From assembly GCA_019636385.1 (NCBI GenBank), contig JAHBXT010000001.1, forward strand, positions 1,364,001 through 1,428,000: a DNA stretch of 64,000 nt, in the 5' to 3' direction. The notes under the pieces were generated by a model. The model was not told the origin of the DNA, made no database searches, and worked only from the letters and a program-made list of their open reading frames with translations. Both the position numbers and the translations under genes were made by a program. Within the stretch, counting starts at the first letter, position 1; the number at the start of each line of letters is the position of its first letter. Of this stretch, positions 29,644-38,262 are shown one piece after another. The stretch is from Pirellulaceae bacterium (GTDB lineage: Bacteria > Planctomycetota > Planctomycetia > Pirellulales > Pirellulaceae).

Positions 29644-29787
29644 TTATCTGAATCGTTGGTATTTGAGTTGCGGATTGCTGGGTCCCAACTCATTGATGAC
29701 TTCGAACGGACAACCGATGATTTGCTCAGTGATGTCTCCAACACGCAAGTCGGATAGACGATTATCCTGTAAATCCTGTATATCCAT
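29644..29787 (-). pseudogene. Remnant of a GxxExxxxR-family protein
   Basis: 47 codons from ATG (29787) to TAA read 'MDIQDLQDNRLSDLRVGDIT' followed by 'EQIIGCPFEVINELGPSNPQ'. This is the N-terminal third of the small GxxExxxxR family (about 125 residues; core 'IIGCAFEVINELGPGFLE'). The match breaks after 'GP' and a stop follows. Downstream plus-strand bases 29590-29620 hold the 'CATCTTGTACATCCTGTCTATC'-like sequence often seen at these gene ends. Confidence 0.55.
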
Positions 29788-29963
29788 GTTTGTTTCTTCA
29801 GTTGCACCAAACTATTTGTGTACAGGTGCTTAGCTCTGCGTCTCAAGCTCTGGCTGGGAATAGTTCGTTCTGCGTGTTTACAGGTTCAGTCAAGGCTTCG
29901 ATAGGCCCCAGAAAAGGCAGGCGGAGCCCAGTAACCAGATCTCTAGCAGGGAGAAGTACAACG

Positions 29964-30521
29964 CTAGCCGTTCAGTGCTTGCTTGACCTTATTCAAGACC
30001 GCCTTTTCACCGGGGCTGACGCTGCCGAATCCAAGTACGCCGCCAGAGGCGTGGGCTACGGCTTGAGCTTGATCCATGATCTGCCTTTGCAATGATCGCC
30101 GCTCGGCCTCGTTCAGCGAGCCCGCCAGCGCGTGTGCGTACTGGCACCACGTATCCAACAGCTCGCTGCCGGGACGCTGGGATACCCAGTGGCCCAGAAG
30201 CTGCCGGGCCGCCTGATCCAAACCGGCCTTTTCGGCCGCTTGATCGATCACGTATTGTTCGTTGGAGTCGATGTTATCGTTGGCCCAGGCGACGGCGACC
30301 AATGGCACCAGCCGGAAAGCGGCCAAAGTTTGTGCGGATACATTCAGGCCCGCAATTTTTTCCGCTAATTCCTGATCAGTGATGCCCGTAAGCTGCATAA
30401 TCGACTCGGCAGTCTGCTGCCGATCGGATTGCTCGCGAAGTTGATTGAGCAGTTGATTGTCCAGGCTCTTGAAGAACTGTTCTTCCAAATTAAACCAACG
30501 CTGCGGAGAATTCGGGTCCAT
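29964..30521 (-). CDS. TerB-like soluble helical protein
   Basis: 185 residues from the ATG at 30521. The frame is open further upstream to 30704, but those 61 residues look non-coding. The protein is all-helical and acidic, with a Phe/Leu-rich start ('RWFNLEEQFFKSLDNQLLNQ') and a TerB-like stretch 'LVAVAWANDNIDSNEQYVID' in which D-x-x-x-x-x-E-x-x-x-I resembles TerB metal-site helices. Assignment to the TerB/tellurite-resistance fold is tentative. It is divergent from the NagB fusion gene. Confidence 0.6.
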   Translation of the reverse strand: MDPNSPQRWFNLEEQFFKSLDNQLLNQLREQSDRQQTAESIMQLTGITDQELAEKIAGLNVSAQTLAAFRLVPLVAVAWANDNIDSNEQYVIDQAAEKAGLDQAARQLLGHWVSQRPGSELLDTWCQYAHALAGSLNEAERRSLQRQIMDQAQAVAHASGGVLGFGSVSPGEKAVLNKVKQALNG

Positions 30522-30738
30522 AGACGGCCTACTGTAAGCGGAAAGCGAAATTGACTGAGCTGGACGATGGCGAGTTGTACCAATCCACAGCCGAACTCCA
30601 GCTATGGGGGCAATTGCCGACAATTGAGTTCTGGCTGTTGGGAGCCGCCCCTCTATTGTAAAATGATAAAGCACTTGACCGGGGCCACAACAACCCCTGA
30701 CCAATTGTCGCAGGCAATCACGGGAGCATCAAGAAAAC

Positions 30739-32640
30739 ATGGTGTCCACTTCCACATCGAATCCTCCATCGGCTCGGGTTCGCCCCATCACGGGCACCCA
30801 CATGCCCGCTTTTGTGTTTGAAACAGGCAAGGAATTGGCGCGACATGCGGCCCAGATTATTGCTCGGCTGATTCGTGAGCGCTCCGATTTAGGGCAAACG
30901 ACCGTGCTGGGCTTATCCTCGGGCAGCACGCCGCTGGGCACCTATCGGGAATTGATTCGCTTGCACCGCGAGGAGGGGCTGGATTTTTCCAATGTGATCG
31001 CGTTTGTGCTGGACGAATTTTATGGTCTCGATCTGGGCGACCCGCGTAGCCACTGGGCGGCACTGAACCAACATCTGTTTAGCCACATCAATATTCCGGC
31101 TGACCATATTCATTACCTCAACAGCACAATTGCCCAGCCAGAGGTTGATGCCGAGTGTCGTCACTACGACGCTGCTATCCAAAACGCTGGCGGCTTTGAC
31201 CTAGTCATTCTGGGGATCGGACGTAACGGTCACATTGGGTACAACGAACCATTTTCGATTCGCAAGAGCCGTACTCGATTGTGCACACTCGACCCCATTA
31301 CTCGCCAATCCTGCGCGGGAGATTTTTTCGGTGAATCGTATGTGCCTATGCAAGGTTTGACGGTCGGCATGGCGGCGATCCTGTCGGCGCGACACGTTTT
31401 GCTGCTGGCCTTGGGAGAACACAAGGCCGGCATCATCCATGAAGCCCTGGAAGGTGGAATAACGGATCGTGTGCCCGCCTCCTTTTTGCAGGAACATCTC
31501 GACGCGCGCGCCCTGTTGGACTTGCCTGCTGCCGGGCAGTTGACCAGTGTGGCCAAGCCATGGCTTCTGGAAAAAGTCCAGTGGGACGAACGCTTGATCA
31601 AGTGCGCTGTTTTGTGGCTCTGCCAATGCACCGGCAAGGCGCTGTTAAAACTGGATGACGAAGACTTTCGACAGCACGATTTGCACCAACTGCTGCGCCA
31701 CCACGGTCCGGCTCAAAAGCTGGCCCACCGTGTATTTCGCTGGATGCAGGATACCATCCAGTACCATCCGGCCGGACGAGAGGGCAAGCGCATTTTGTGC
31801 TTCAGCCCGCATCCCGACGACGATGTGATCAGCATGGGCGGTACGCTGATTCGGTTGGTGGAGGATGGCCACGAGGTGCATATCGCCTACATGACCAGTG
31901 GCAATATCGCCGTCTTCGATCACGATGCCTATCGCGTGGCCGACTTAGTTACCGAGTACAACCGACTGTTTGAAATCGATCAACAGAAGTCGCACCAGGT
32001 CCAGGCTCAAGTCCGCGACGGCCTGCACAATCGTCAGCCCGGACAACCGGACCCTGAAACCATCTTGAAGATTAAGGGACTCATCCGCTGGAGTGAGGCT
32101 CGTGCCGGCGCTATGCAAGTGGGCTGTCGCGAGGAGCATCTACACTTTCTTGATTTGCCCTTTTATCGCACTGGCACCATCGCCAAGCGACCGATGGGCA
32201 AAGAAGATACCGATTTGATCGGCGAACTTTTAGAACGGTTGCAACCCGATCAGATCTATGTCGCTGGCGATTTGGCTGATCCGCATGGTACGCACCGCGT
32301 GTGCGCTGAGGCCATTTTTTCCGTGCTGGGTCATAGGCGGCAGACGGGTGCACGATTACCTGAAGTCCTGCTGTACCGGGGTGCCTGGCAGGAATACGCG
32401 CTACACGAAATAGAAATCGCTGTGCCGCTCAGCCCCAGCGACATGGAACTGAAGCGCGAGGCGATCTTCATGCACGAAAGCCAAAAGGATGAGGCCCTGT
32501 TCCCAGGTTCCGATCCACGCGAATTCTGGCAGCGCGCCGAGGATCGCAACAAAGGGACAGCCGAAAAGTACAATCAGATCGGCCTACCCGAGTTTTTTGC
32601 CCTGGAAGCCTTCACGCGCTGGAACGGTAATGACATCTAA
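30739..32640 (+). CDS. Glucosamine-6-phosphate deaminase-like protein fused to PIG-L deacetylase
   Basis: 633 residues. The N-terminal half (25-280) is a NagB-type sugar-phosphate isomerase fold: 'LGLSSGSTPLGTYRELI', 'FVLDEFYGL' (D92) and 'GIGRNGHIGYNEP' (161-171). E. coli NagB uses D141-H143-E148 for ring opening; here these are N163, H165 and E170, so the Asp is replaced. The C-terminal half (350-600) is a PIG-L/LmbE zinc deacetylase, with 'SPHPDDDVISMGG' (H358, D360, D361) and a later metal-ligand motif 'DPHGTHRVCAEA'. The same fusion occurs in Bacteroidetes and Planctomycetes. I infer combined deacetylation and deamination of N-acetylated amino sugars. An alternative start at the ATG of 'MPAFVF' would shorten it by 21 residues. 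Confidence 0.9.
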   Translation: MVSTSTSNPPSARVRPITGTHMPAFVFETGKELARHAAQIIARLIRERSDLGQTTVLGLSSGSTPLGTYRELIRLHREEGLDFSNVIAFVLDEFYGLDLGDPRSHWAALNQHLFSHINIPADHIHYLNSTIAQPEVDAECRHYDAAIQNAGGFDLVILGIGRNGHIGYNEPFSIRKSRTRLCTLDPITRQSCAGDFFGESYVPMQGLTVGMAAILSARHVLLLALGEHKAGIIHEALEGGITDRVPASFLQEHLDARALLDLPAAGQLTSVAKPWLLEKVQWDERLIKCAVLWLCQCTGKALLKLDDEDFRQHDLHQLLRHHGPAQKLAHRVFRWMQDTIQYHPAGREGKRILCFSPHPDDDVISMGGTLIRLVEDGHEVHIAYMTSGNIAVFDHDAYRVADLVTEYNRLFEIDQQKSHQVQAQVRDGLHNRQPGQPDPETILKIKGLIRWSEARAGAMQVGCREEHLHFLDLPFYRTGTIAKRPMGKEDTDLIGELLERLQPDQIYVAGDLADPHGTHRVCAEAIFSVLGHRRQTGARLPEVLLYRGAWQEYALHEIEIAVPLSPSDMELKREAIFMHESQKDEALFPGSDPREFWQRAEDRNKGTAEKYNQIGLPEFFALEAFTRWNGNDI

Positions 32641-32914
32641 CGCAGCTGCCGTCTCATATAACCTAGCTACCGTCCCCAGAGGATGGATGGCTTGTCCGAG
32701 CGGTCTAACCCCAGTTTTTAAACCGTCCAATGCCGCCAGAATCGAATACGACACCACCCATAAGTTGTAAACAGATTGATTTGGGGCGGTTTTTGAGCGA
32801 CGAACGGCCTATTTGGGTGGTTTTTCTAGTTGCTGGCTTGGTACACTTGTGGCCAGTAATTCACCATTAGAACTGGGCTGGTTCCAGCGAACCTGCCTCA
32901 CGCACGGGTCATCC

Positions 32915-33640
32915 ATGCCAATACTAGAAGCTCAACAGGTTACGAAGGCCTACGGAACGGCCGAAGCAAAAGTCCAAGTTCTGAGGGGGATTACGACCCA
33001 GGTCGCATCGGGCGAACTGGTAGCCGTGATGGGCCCATCTGGCTCGGGAAAAAGTACGTTGCTGACCATACTGGGCGGCATCGAGTCACCGACCACCGGC
33101 CGCGTCCTGCTGGAAGATGTCGATTTGACGGTACTGACCGAAGACCAACGAACCAAGCTGCGGCGGCGGCGAATCGGATTTGTGTTTCAGTCGTTTAATC
33201 TGCTACCCAACCTCAATGCGCTCGAAAACGTCGCCCTGCCTTTGCAGTTGGATGGAGTGGCCTCATCCATTGCCTATCAGCGTGCCCAGCACACGCTGGA
33301 TCAAGTGGAAATGTCGCATCGGTTGAACCATTTGCCCTCTGCCATGTCGGGTGGGGAACAACAGCGAGTCGCCATCGCGCGATCCTTGGTCATTCGCCCG
33401 GCACTGCTGCTGATGGACGAGCCGACTGGCAACCTGGACTCTCGCCAATCCGACCGAGTGTCTAAACTCATGCGCTCGCTGGTGGATGATTTGGGGCAGA
33501 CAATCGTTATGGTAACTCACGACGCCTCGATTGCGTCTATTGCCAGTCGATTGATCTGCATTCGCGATGGAGAAATTGAGCGCGATGGAACGCCGGCAGA
33601 AATATTAGGGCGCGCGCACAAAATGACCAGGAATGCTTAG
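32915..33640 (+). CDS. ABC transporter ATP-binding protein, LolD/MacB type
   Basis: About 241 residues from the ATG at 32915; the open frame extends upstream but without family similarity. Walker A is GPSGSGKST, Q-loop 'FVFQSFNLLPNLNALENV', signature 'MSGGEQQRVAIARSL' and Walker B 'LLLMDEPTGNLD', all of the LolD/MacB/FtsE group. The stop abuts the start of the permease gene (TAGATG), so the two are co-translated. They form a membrane complex that uses ATP hydrolysis to move lipoproteins or amphipathic molecules outward. Confidence 0.92.
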   Translation: MPILEAQQVTKAYGTAEAKVQVLRGITTQVASGELVAVMGPSGSGKSTLLTILGGIESPTTGRVLLEDVDLTVLTEDQRTKLRRRRIGFVFQSFNLLPNLNALENVALPLQLDGVASSIAYQRAQHTLDQVEMSHRLNHLPSAMSGGEQQRVAIARSLVIRPALLLMDEPTGNLDSRQSDRVSKLMRSLVDDLGQTIVMVTHDASIASIASRLICIRDGEIERDGTPAEILGRAHKMTRNA

Positions 33641-36148
33641 ATGGGGCTCAGTCGATTCAGTTGGCGCGAAATGTGTTCGCGACCGCTGCGGGCATTTCTG
33701 ACTTTTTTGAGCATTACCATTGGTGTGGGAGCGGTGGCAGCCGTGTTGTTGGCTACCGCCACCACCCGGCAAGCGCAACGCGAAATGTTGCGGACTGTTT
33801 CCGGCAAGGCCGATATCGAAATCGTGGCCGATGGAGCTGGTTTTCCGTATGAAACGCTCGCAGCCGTAACCAAATTACCACAGGTCGAGTCTGCTGTCGC
33901 TGGAGTTGTCCGCTATGGCGTTATATTTACCGATGACGACCGCAAGGCGCGGGCTCAAATTCTAGGTATCGACCCGCGTATCGACCAAACGGTTCGCGAC
34001 TATGAAGTGGCCGAAGGCAAGCTGCCCACGAGTCTGCGCCATTTGATGCTGGACCAAGGCTTTGCCAATTCGCTGGCGATCTCTGTGGGCGATACGGTCA
34101 AGATATTAACCAAAGCCGGTATGCGACCGTTTAGCGTGGTCGGACTGGTGCGACCATCCGGGGGATCGGCGGTGACGTTGAGTGGAGCCGTGTATATGGT
34201 TCTGCCAGCGGCCCAGCGCACTTTCCAGACCGGTGCCAACATCGATCAGATACAGGTTGTGTTGCGCGACAAGGCGCAGCTACCCGACGTGCTAAAAACG
34301 CTGGCAGCCCAATTACCAGTCGGTGCGACCGCGCGGTCGGTGCGCACTCAGGCTCAAACGACACAAGAGGCCATGTTCGCACCGCGCAATGGCCTGTTGA
34401 TGGCTGTCGCGTTTTCCATCGTGATTGCGACGTTCATCATCTATAACACCTTTCAAATGTCAGTTGGCGAACGTCGCAAGCAACTGGGCATTCTGCGTGC
34501 GGTAGGTGCCACGCCCAGTCAAATTCAGTGGATGATCTTGCGTGAGTCTATTTGGCTCAGCCTGCTAGGAGCTGCAGCCGGTTGTGTGGTTGGTCTTTAT
34601 GGAGCCGGATTCCTGAATCGCATCACCGAAGCTTTGCTGCAGGTTGAACTGCCTGGCATTGCCATGCATATCTGGCCGTTTGTGGCAGCCGTCGGCGTCG
34701 GCATGTTAGTTTCGCTGCTGGGCGCGATTATCCCTGCTCGTAGCGCGGCTGCAGTCCAACCGATGGAAGCCATTCGCGCCATCCCACCCAGCAATCACGC
34801 GGGCTGGGAGAGACTGATCGGACCAGCCAGTTTTGTTACGTTACCTGTTGGTCTACTGTTGATCTGGCTGTCAACTCGCGGCGTGGCGTTGGGGCTGGAC
34901 ATTGTGGGTGTCGTCTTAATTCTGCTGGGCTGTGTGCTGATGATTCCGCGTCTATTGCAACCCGCCTGCGGTGCTCTGACCGATTGGTTGGAACCCTGGC
35001 TGGGAGTCTCTGCGCGATTGGCTCACAAGCAACTACTGCGACATGTCGGCAGAACGAGCCTGACCGTGGGCGTATTGTTTGTAGCTTTGGCGACCTGCAT
35101 CGGGATGGCCGGCAATATTTTGGATAACGTCAATGATATTCGGCGCTGGTACACGCGGACGATCATCGGCGACTTCTTTGTTCGCGCGAGTCTACCAGAC
35201 TTTGCGTCTGGTGCGGCCGCTGACTTACCGGCTGAACTTCAGCAGCAAGTATCACACCTGCCTGGTATCGCCTCGGTCAGTACGATGCGCTTTGTCACAG
35301 TGCAATCTGGCGAGGAATCGCTGTTGCTGGTGGTTCGTCCGTTCGTCGGTGATTCCAGCGACTTTTTTGATTTGACTGCTGGTACCGACCAGCAAGTTCA
35401 GAATGGCTTAGCGAATGGTCATGTCGTGATCGGATCGGTATTGGCGCTGAGGCGACGACTGCAAGTTGGAGACGCGCTTGCCTTGGAATCAGAATCTGGA
35501 ACCATTGAACTACCCATCGCCGCAATAACCAACGACTACATTGGTGGCGGATTGACTGTCTATATGGATCGCGAGCACGCGCATGACCTGCTGGGGGTGG
35601 ATGGCTATGACGCACTAATCATCAAGGCACAGTCCGATCAGCGGATGGCCGTACAAGCCAGTTTGCAACAGTTATGCCAGCAACAAGGGCTTATTTTGCA
35701 GTCTTACGCAGATCTGATCGGCATGATCGATGGCATGATCGGTAGCGTCATCGGCAGTCTGTGGGTGCTGTTGGCCCTGGGATGCTCGATAGCGGCTATG
35801 GGCTTAGTAAATACACTGACCATGAATATCTTGGAGCAGACTCGCGAAATCGGTATGTTGCGGGTCGTGGCTATGACGCGCGGGCAGGTCCGCCGGATGA
35901 TCTTTATTCAGGCTGGCCTGCTCGGTGTACTGGGCCTGGTGCCCGGTGGTTTGTTTGGCGTATTTGTGCAATATGCGATCGGTCTATCGTCAATGGTCGT
36001 CCTGGGTCACGACGTTCAGTTTGTCTTCCGGCCCACTTTGTTCTTAGGTGCCATCGGCATCGGCTTGGCCCTGGTGCTCCTGGCCTCGTTGATTCCTGCC
36101 GAGCGTGCTTCGCGACTTAAATTGCAAGCAGCCCTGCAATACGAGTAG
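33641..36148 (+). CDS. ABC transporter permease with two FtsX domains
   Basis: 835 residues. An N-terminal TM helix ('PLRAFLTFLSITIGVGAVAA') is followed by a MacB-type periplasmic domain and an FtsX domain of three spans around residues 245-370 ('MAVAFSIVIATFIIYNTFQM', 'RRKQLGILRAVGATPSQIQW'). A second periplasmic segment and a second FtsX domain ('GMLRVVAMTRGQVRRMIFIQ') close the protein. This double layout is the usual form of large FtsX-type lipid or lipoprotein exporters. It is the partner of the ATPase directly upstream. Confidence 0.9.
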   Translation: MGLSRFSWREMCSRPLRAFLTFLSITIGVGAVAAVLLATATTRQAQREMLRTVSGKADIEIVADGAGFPYETLAAVTKLPQVESAVAGVVRYGVIFTDDDRKARAQILGIDPRIDQTVRDYEVAEGKLPTSLRHLMLDQGFANSLAISVGDTVKILTKAGMRPFSVVGLVRPSGGSAVTLSGAVYMVLPAAQRTFQTGANIDQIQVVLRDKAQLPDVLKTLAAQLPVGATARSVRTQAQTTQEAMFAPRNGLLMAVAFSIVIATFIIYNTFQMSVGERRKQLGILRAVGATPSQIQWMILRESIWLSLLGAAAGCVVGLYGAGFLNRITEALLQVELPGIAMHIWPFVAAVGVGMLVSLLGAIIPARSAAAVQPMEAIRAIPPSNHAGWERLIGPASFVTLPVGLLLIWLSTRGVALGLDIVGVVLILLGCVLMIPRLLQPACGALTDWLEPWLGVSARLAHKQLLRHVGRTSLTVGVLFVALATCIGMAGNILDNVNDIRRWYTRTIIGDFFVRASLPDFASGAAADLPAELQQQVSHLPGIASVSTMRFVTVQSGEESLLLVVRPFVGDSSDFFDLTAGTDQQVQNGLANGHVVIGSVLALRRRLQVGDALALESESGTIELPIAAITNDYIGGGLTVYMDREHAHDLLGVDGYDALIIKAQSDQRMAVQASLQQLCQQQGLILQSYADLIGMIDGMIGSVIGSLWVLLALGCSIAAMGLVNTLTMNILEQTREIGMLRVVAMTRGQVRRMIFIQAGLLGVLGLVPGGLFGVFVQYAIGLSSMVVLGHDVQFVFRPTLFLGAIGIGLALVLLASLIPAERASRLKLQAALQYE

Positions 36149-36325
36149 GCCGTCTGTTGCTGTCCTTGTTTGGCAGATCGCACACAATAGGTTGACTTTG
36201 TACGCGACGGCGCTTCGGGGTAAAGCAACCCTGCGGGATATCCCGATTGAATGAATGTTGCCGACAAGTCCTGCAAATCGCCTTGCTTGGACGTTAGCGG
36301 TACAGAGTGCTAAACCCAGAAGGAT

Positions 36326-36724
36326 ATGAGTCGCATGAAACGCTTATGGATGATACTGCTATTAGCACCGCTGCTACTGAGCACTCTCACTGGCTGCCGC
36401 TGGATGCAGCGCGGTTGCAACAATTGCTGTGGCGACTTAGGCTGTCGACCGTGCCCGATGGGATGGCAACGTGGTGGAACCGATTATCAACGCTGCCTCG
36501 ACTGTAACTGCGCTACCGCTCGCGGTTGTCGTCATTGCGGGGGACGGCACAATGGGGGGCATGGCGCTGGCCTGTTAGGCCACAATGACCAATTCGCGGC
36601 AGCGCAAGCGGCGGGTGCGGGGATGGCCAGCGGCGATCCGATGGCTCAAGTCGCCTATCCCTACTACACCACGCGCGGTCCTCGCGATTTCTTGGTGAAT
36701 GATCCGCCAACAATCGGACGCTAA
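36326..36724 (+). CDS. Cys/Gly-rich lipoprotein of planctomycete type
   Basis: 132 residues with lipobox 'LLSTLTGC' (Cys24). The mature N-terminal region has ten or more Cys in 50 residues ('RGCNNCCGDLGCRPCP', 'CLDCNCATARGCRHC'), then a Gly/His/Ala-rich stretch, ending in 'YPYYTTRGPRDFLVNDPPTI'-GR, a tail I associate with planctomycete surface lipoproteins. AGAAGGAT just before the ATG is a good ribosome site. Disulfides or metal binding are possible; function unknown. Confidence 0.8.
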   Translation: MSRMKRLWMILLLAPLLLSTLTGCRWMQRGCNNCCGDLGCRPCPMGWQRGGTDYQRCLDCNCATARGCRHCGGRHNGGHGAGLLGHNDQFAAAQAAGAGMASGDPMAQVAYPYYTTRGPRDFLVNDPPTIGR

Positions 36725-36753
36725 GCCAATGCGTTGAGGCCCTGGTCGCTTGC

Positions 36754-38148
36754 CTAGACGTTCGGCCGCAGCCAGGGTTGGCGATAGGGTCGTTGCAGCA
36801 GTCCAGTGGCTTGGGCATCGCCGACGATGGTCCTTGTCGCCGGATCGTAGCTTAGCGGCCGCCCCAGTTGCATAGCCAGATTAGCCAAAATGCAACAGGC
36901 CGATGAAATGTGGCCTTGCTGTATGTCGGCAATGGGCTTGCCGCGTGACTGGATCGCAGCCAGGAAATCCAACATGTGCCGACGAGTCGCCGGAGCAGCG
37001 TTCAATTCAATGTCGACTTCATCCACGTCTTCCGGAAACTGCTCGCGCTCGAATTGGCACTCAAAGTGCAGCGCCTGGCCTTGAGGATCATGCGGCAGGA
37101 AATCAGCGCGCATGGTGCTGGCCTTGAGTACCCCTTTTTCGCCGTGGATGAACAGTGCCCACGGATAGTCGGGATCAACGGGTTGCCCCCAGGTGCGATG
37201 TTGCCAATTGCAATGCAGGTGATCGTACTCGAACACCGCCGACTGAGTATCGCTGATATTCGATTTGCCGTCACGCTGCACGAAGATTCCACCGCTGGAG
37301 GAAATTCGTGTGGGCCAACCCAGGCTCAACATCCAACGCGCTGTATCAAACATGTGGACGCACATATCGCCCACGATGCCATTGCCATATTCCATGAAAG
37401 TTCGCCACCAACGTCGATGGGGCAATCCATCGTAGGGGCGCAGTGGAGCTGGTCCGGTCCACATTTCGTAGTCCAGAAAATCAGGGATCGGCTGTACAGG
37501 CGGGTTGTCGTTGGCGCGCATGTGGTAGTAGCAGCACATATCCACATGACCGATCTTACCCAACAACCCGGCGTCGACCACCTGTCGCTTGGCCTCAATC
37601 AAATGTGGAGTGCTCTTGCGTTGCGTACCGATTTGAACGACGCGATCCAGTCGTCGGGCAGTTGCTAACATGGCTTCGCCTTCCATGACATCCAGGCTGA
37701 TCGGCTTCTGACAATATACGTCTGCGCCTGCCTCCATGGCGGCGATCGCATGCAGCGCGTGCCAATGATCTGGCGATCCTACAATGACAATGTCCAACGG
37801 ATGTTCAGCCAACATCTTCCGAAAGTCGGAGTAGGTGATCGGTGCTTTTCCTGATCGTTGACGCTGCCTAGCGATCGCGACCGCACCAGTCAACATCTGT
37901 TGATCTGGATCGCATACGGCAACCATCTCAATCGGAGCCACTTGTGCCAGCCTCCATAAATCGCTTTTGCCATACCAGCCCGCGCCAATTAACCCGACGC
38001 GTTTCGGCTTTTGATGAACCAAATCAGCGCCCTGCGCCCCCAGCGTAGCCGTGGCCAACGCTCCGGCGGCAGATTGCATGAAACGGCGTCGATTGACGAA
38101 AAAATTCTTCAGAAACGATGTGGACAACTGCGGCTGGATAGCGTTCAT
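36754..38148 (-). CDS. Tat-exported Gfo/Idh/MocA family oxidoreductase
   Basis: 464 residues. A twin-arginine-type signal ('NRRRFMQSAAGALATATLGA') spans about residues 18-38. The Rossmann fold begins 'KRVGLIGAGWYGKSDLWRLA', and the family motif 'EAGADVYCQKPISLDVMEGE' contains the EKP-like active-site Lys (CQKP). The C-terminal half is the usual beta-sheet substrate domain with 'GNGIVGDMCVHMFDTARWML'. Such enzymes are greatly expanded in planctomycetes and act on sugars or sugar derivatives with NAD(P). It is divergent from the glycosidase-like gene, suggesting related function. Confidence 0.92.
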   Translation of the reverse strand: MNAIQPQLSTSFLKNFFVNRRRFMQSAAGALATATLGAQGADLVHQKPKRVGLIGAGWYGKSDLWRLAQVAPIEMVAVCDPDQQMLTGAVAIARQRQRSGKAPITYSDFRKMLAEHPLDIVIVGSPDHWHALHAIAAMEAGADVYCQKPISLDVMEGEAMLATARRLDRVVQIGTQRKSTPHLIEAKRQVVDAGLLGKIGHVDMCCYYHMRANDNPPVQPIPDFLDYEMWTGPAPLRPYDGLPHRRWWRTFMEYGNGIVGDMCVHMFDTARWMLSLGWPTRISSSGGIFVQRDGKSNISDTQSAVFEYDHLHCNWQHRTWGQPVDPDYPWALFIHGEKGVLKASTMRADFLPHDPQGQALHFECQFEREQFPEDVDEVDIELNAAPATRRHMLDFLAAIQSRGKPIADIQQGHISSACCILANLAMQLGRPLSYDPATRTIVGDAQATGLLQRPYRQPWLRPNV

Positions 38149-38262
38149 CGTAAGAAATTCCTGTAGATCGGCTGCGGATGGCTAGTGCGCTTGACCACGC
38201 TCAGTTTATTCTATGCGAATCGCCGTCTCCTGGCACTCTATTTGTATTCTCTACCACGTAGA

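Noticed and set aside
32681..32760. tRNA-Ser/Leu-like stretch (D-loop-like 'ccgagcggtctaa', T-loop-like 'atcgaat')
   Set aside because: Acceptor and anticodon arms do not pair and there are extra bases before the D arm. At best a decayed tRNA, too weak to call.
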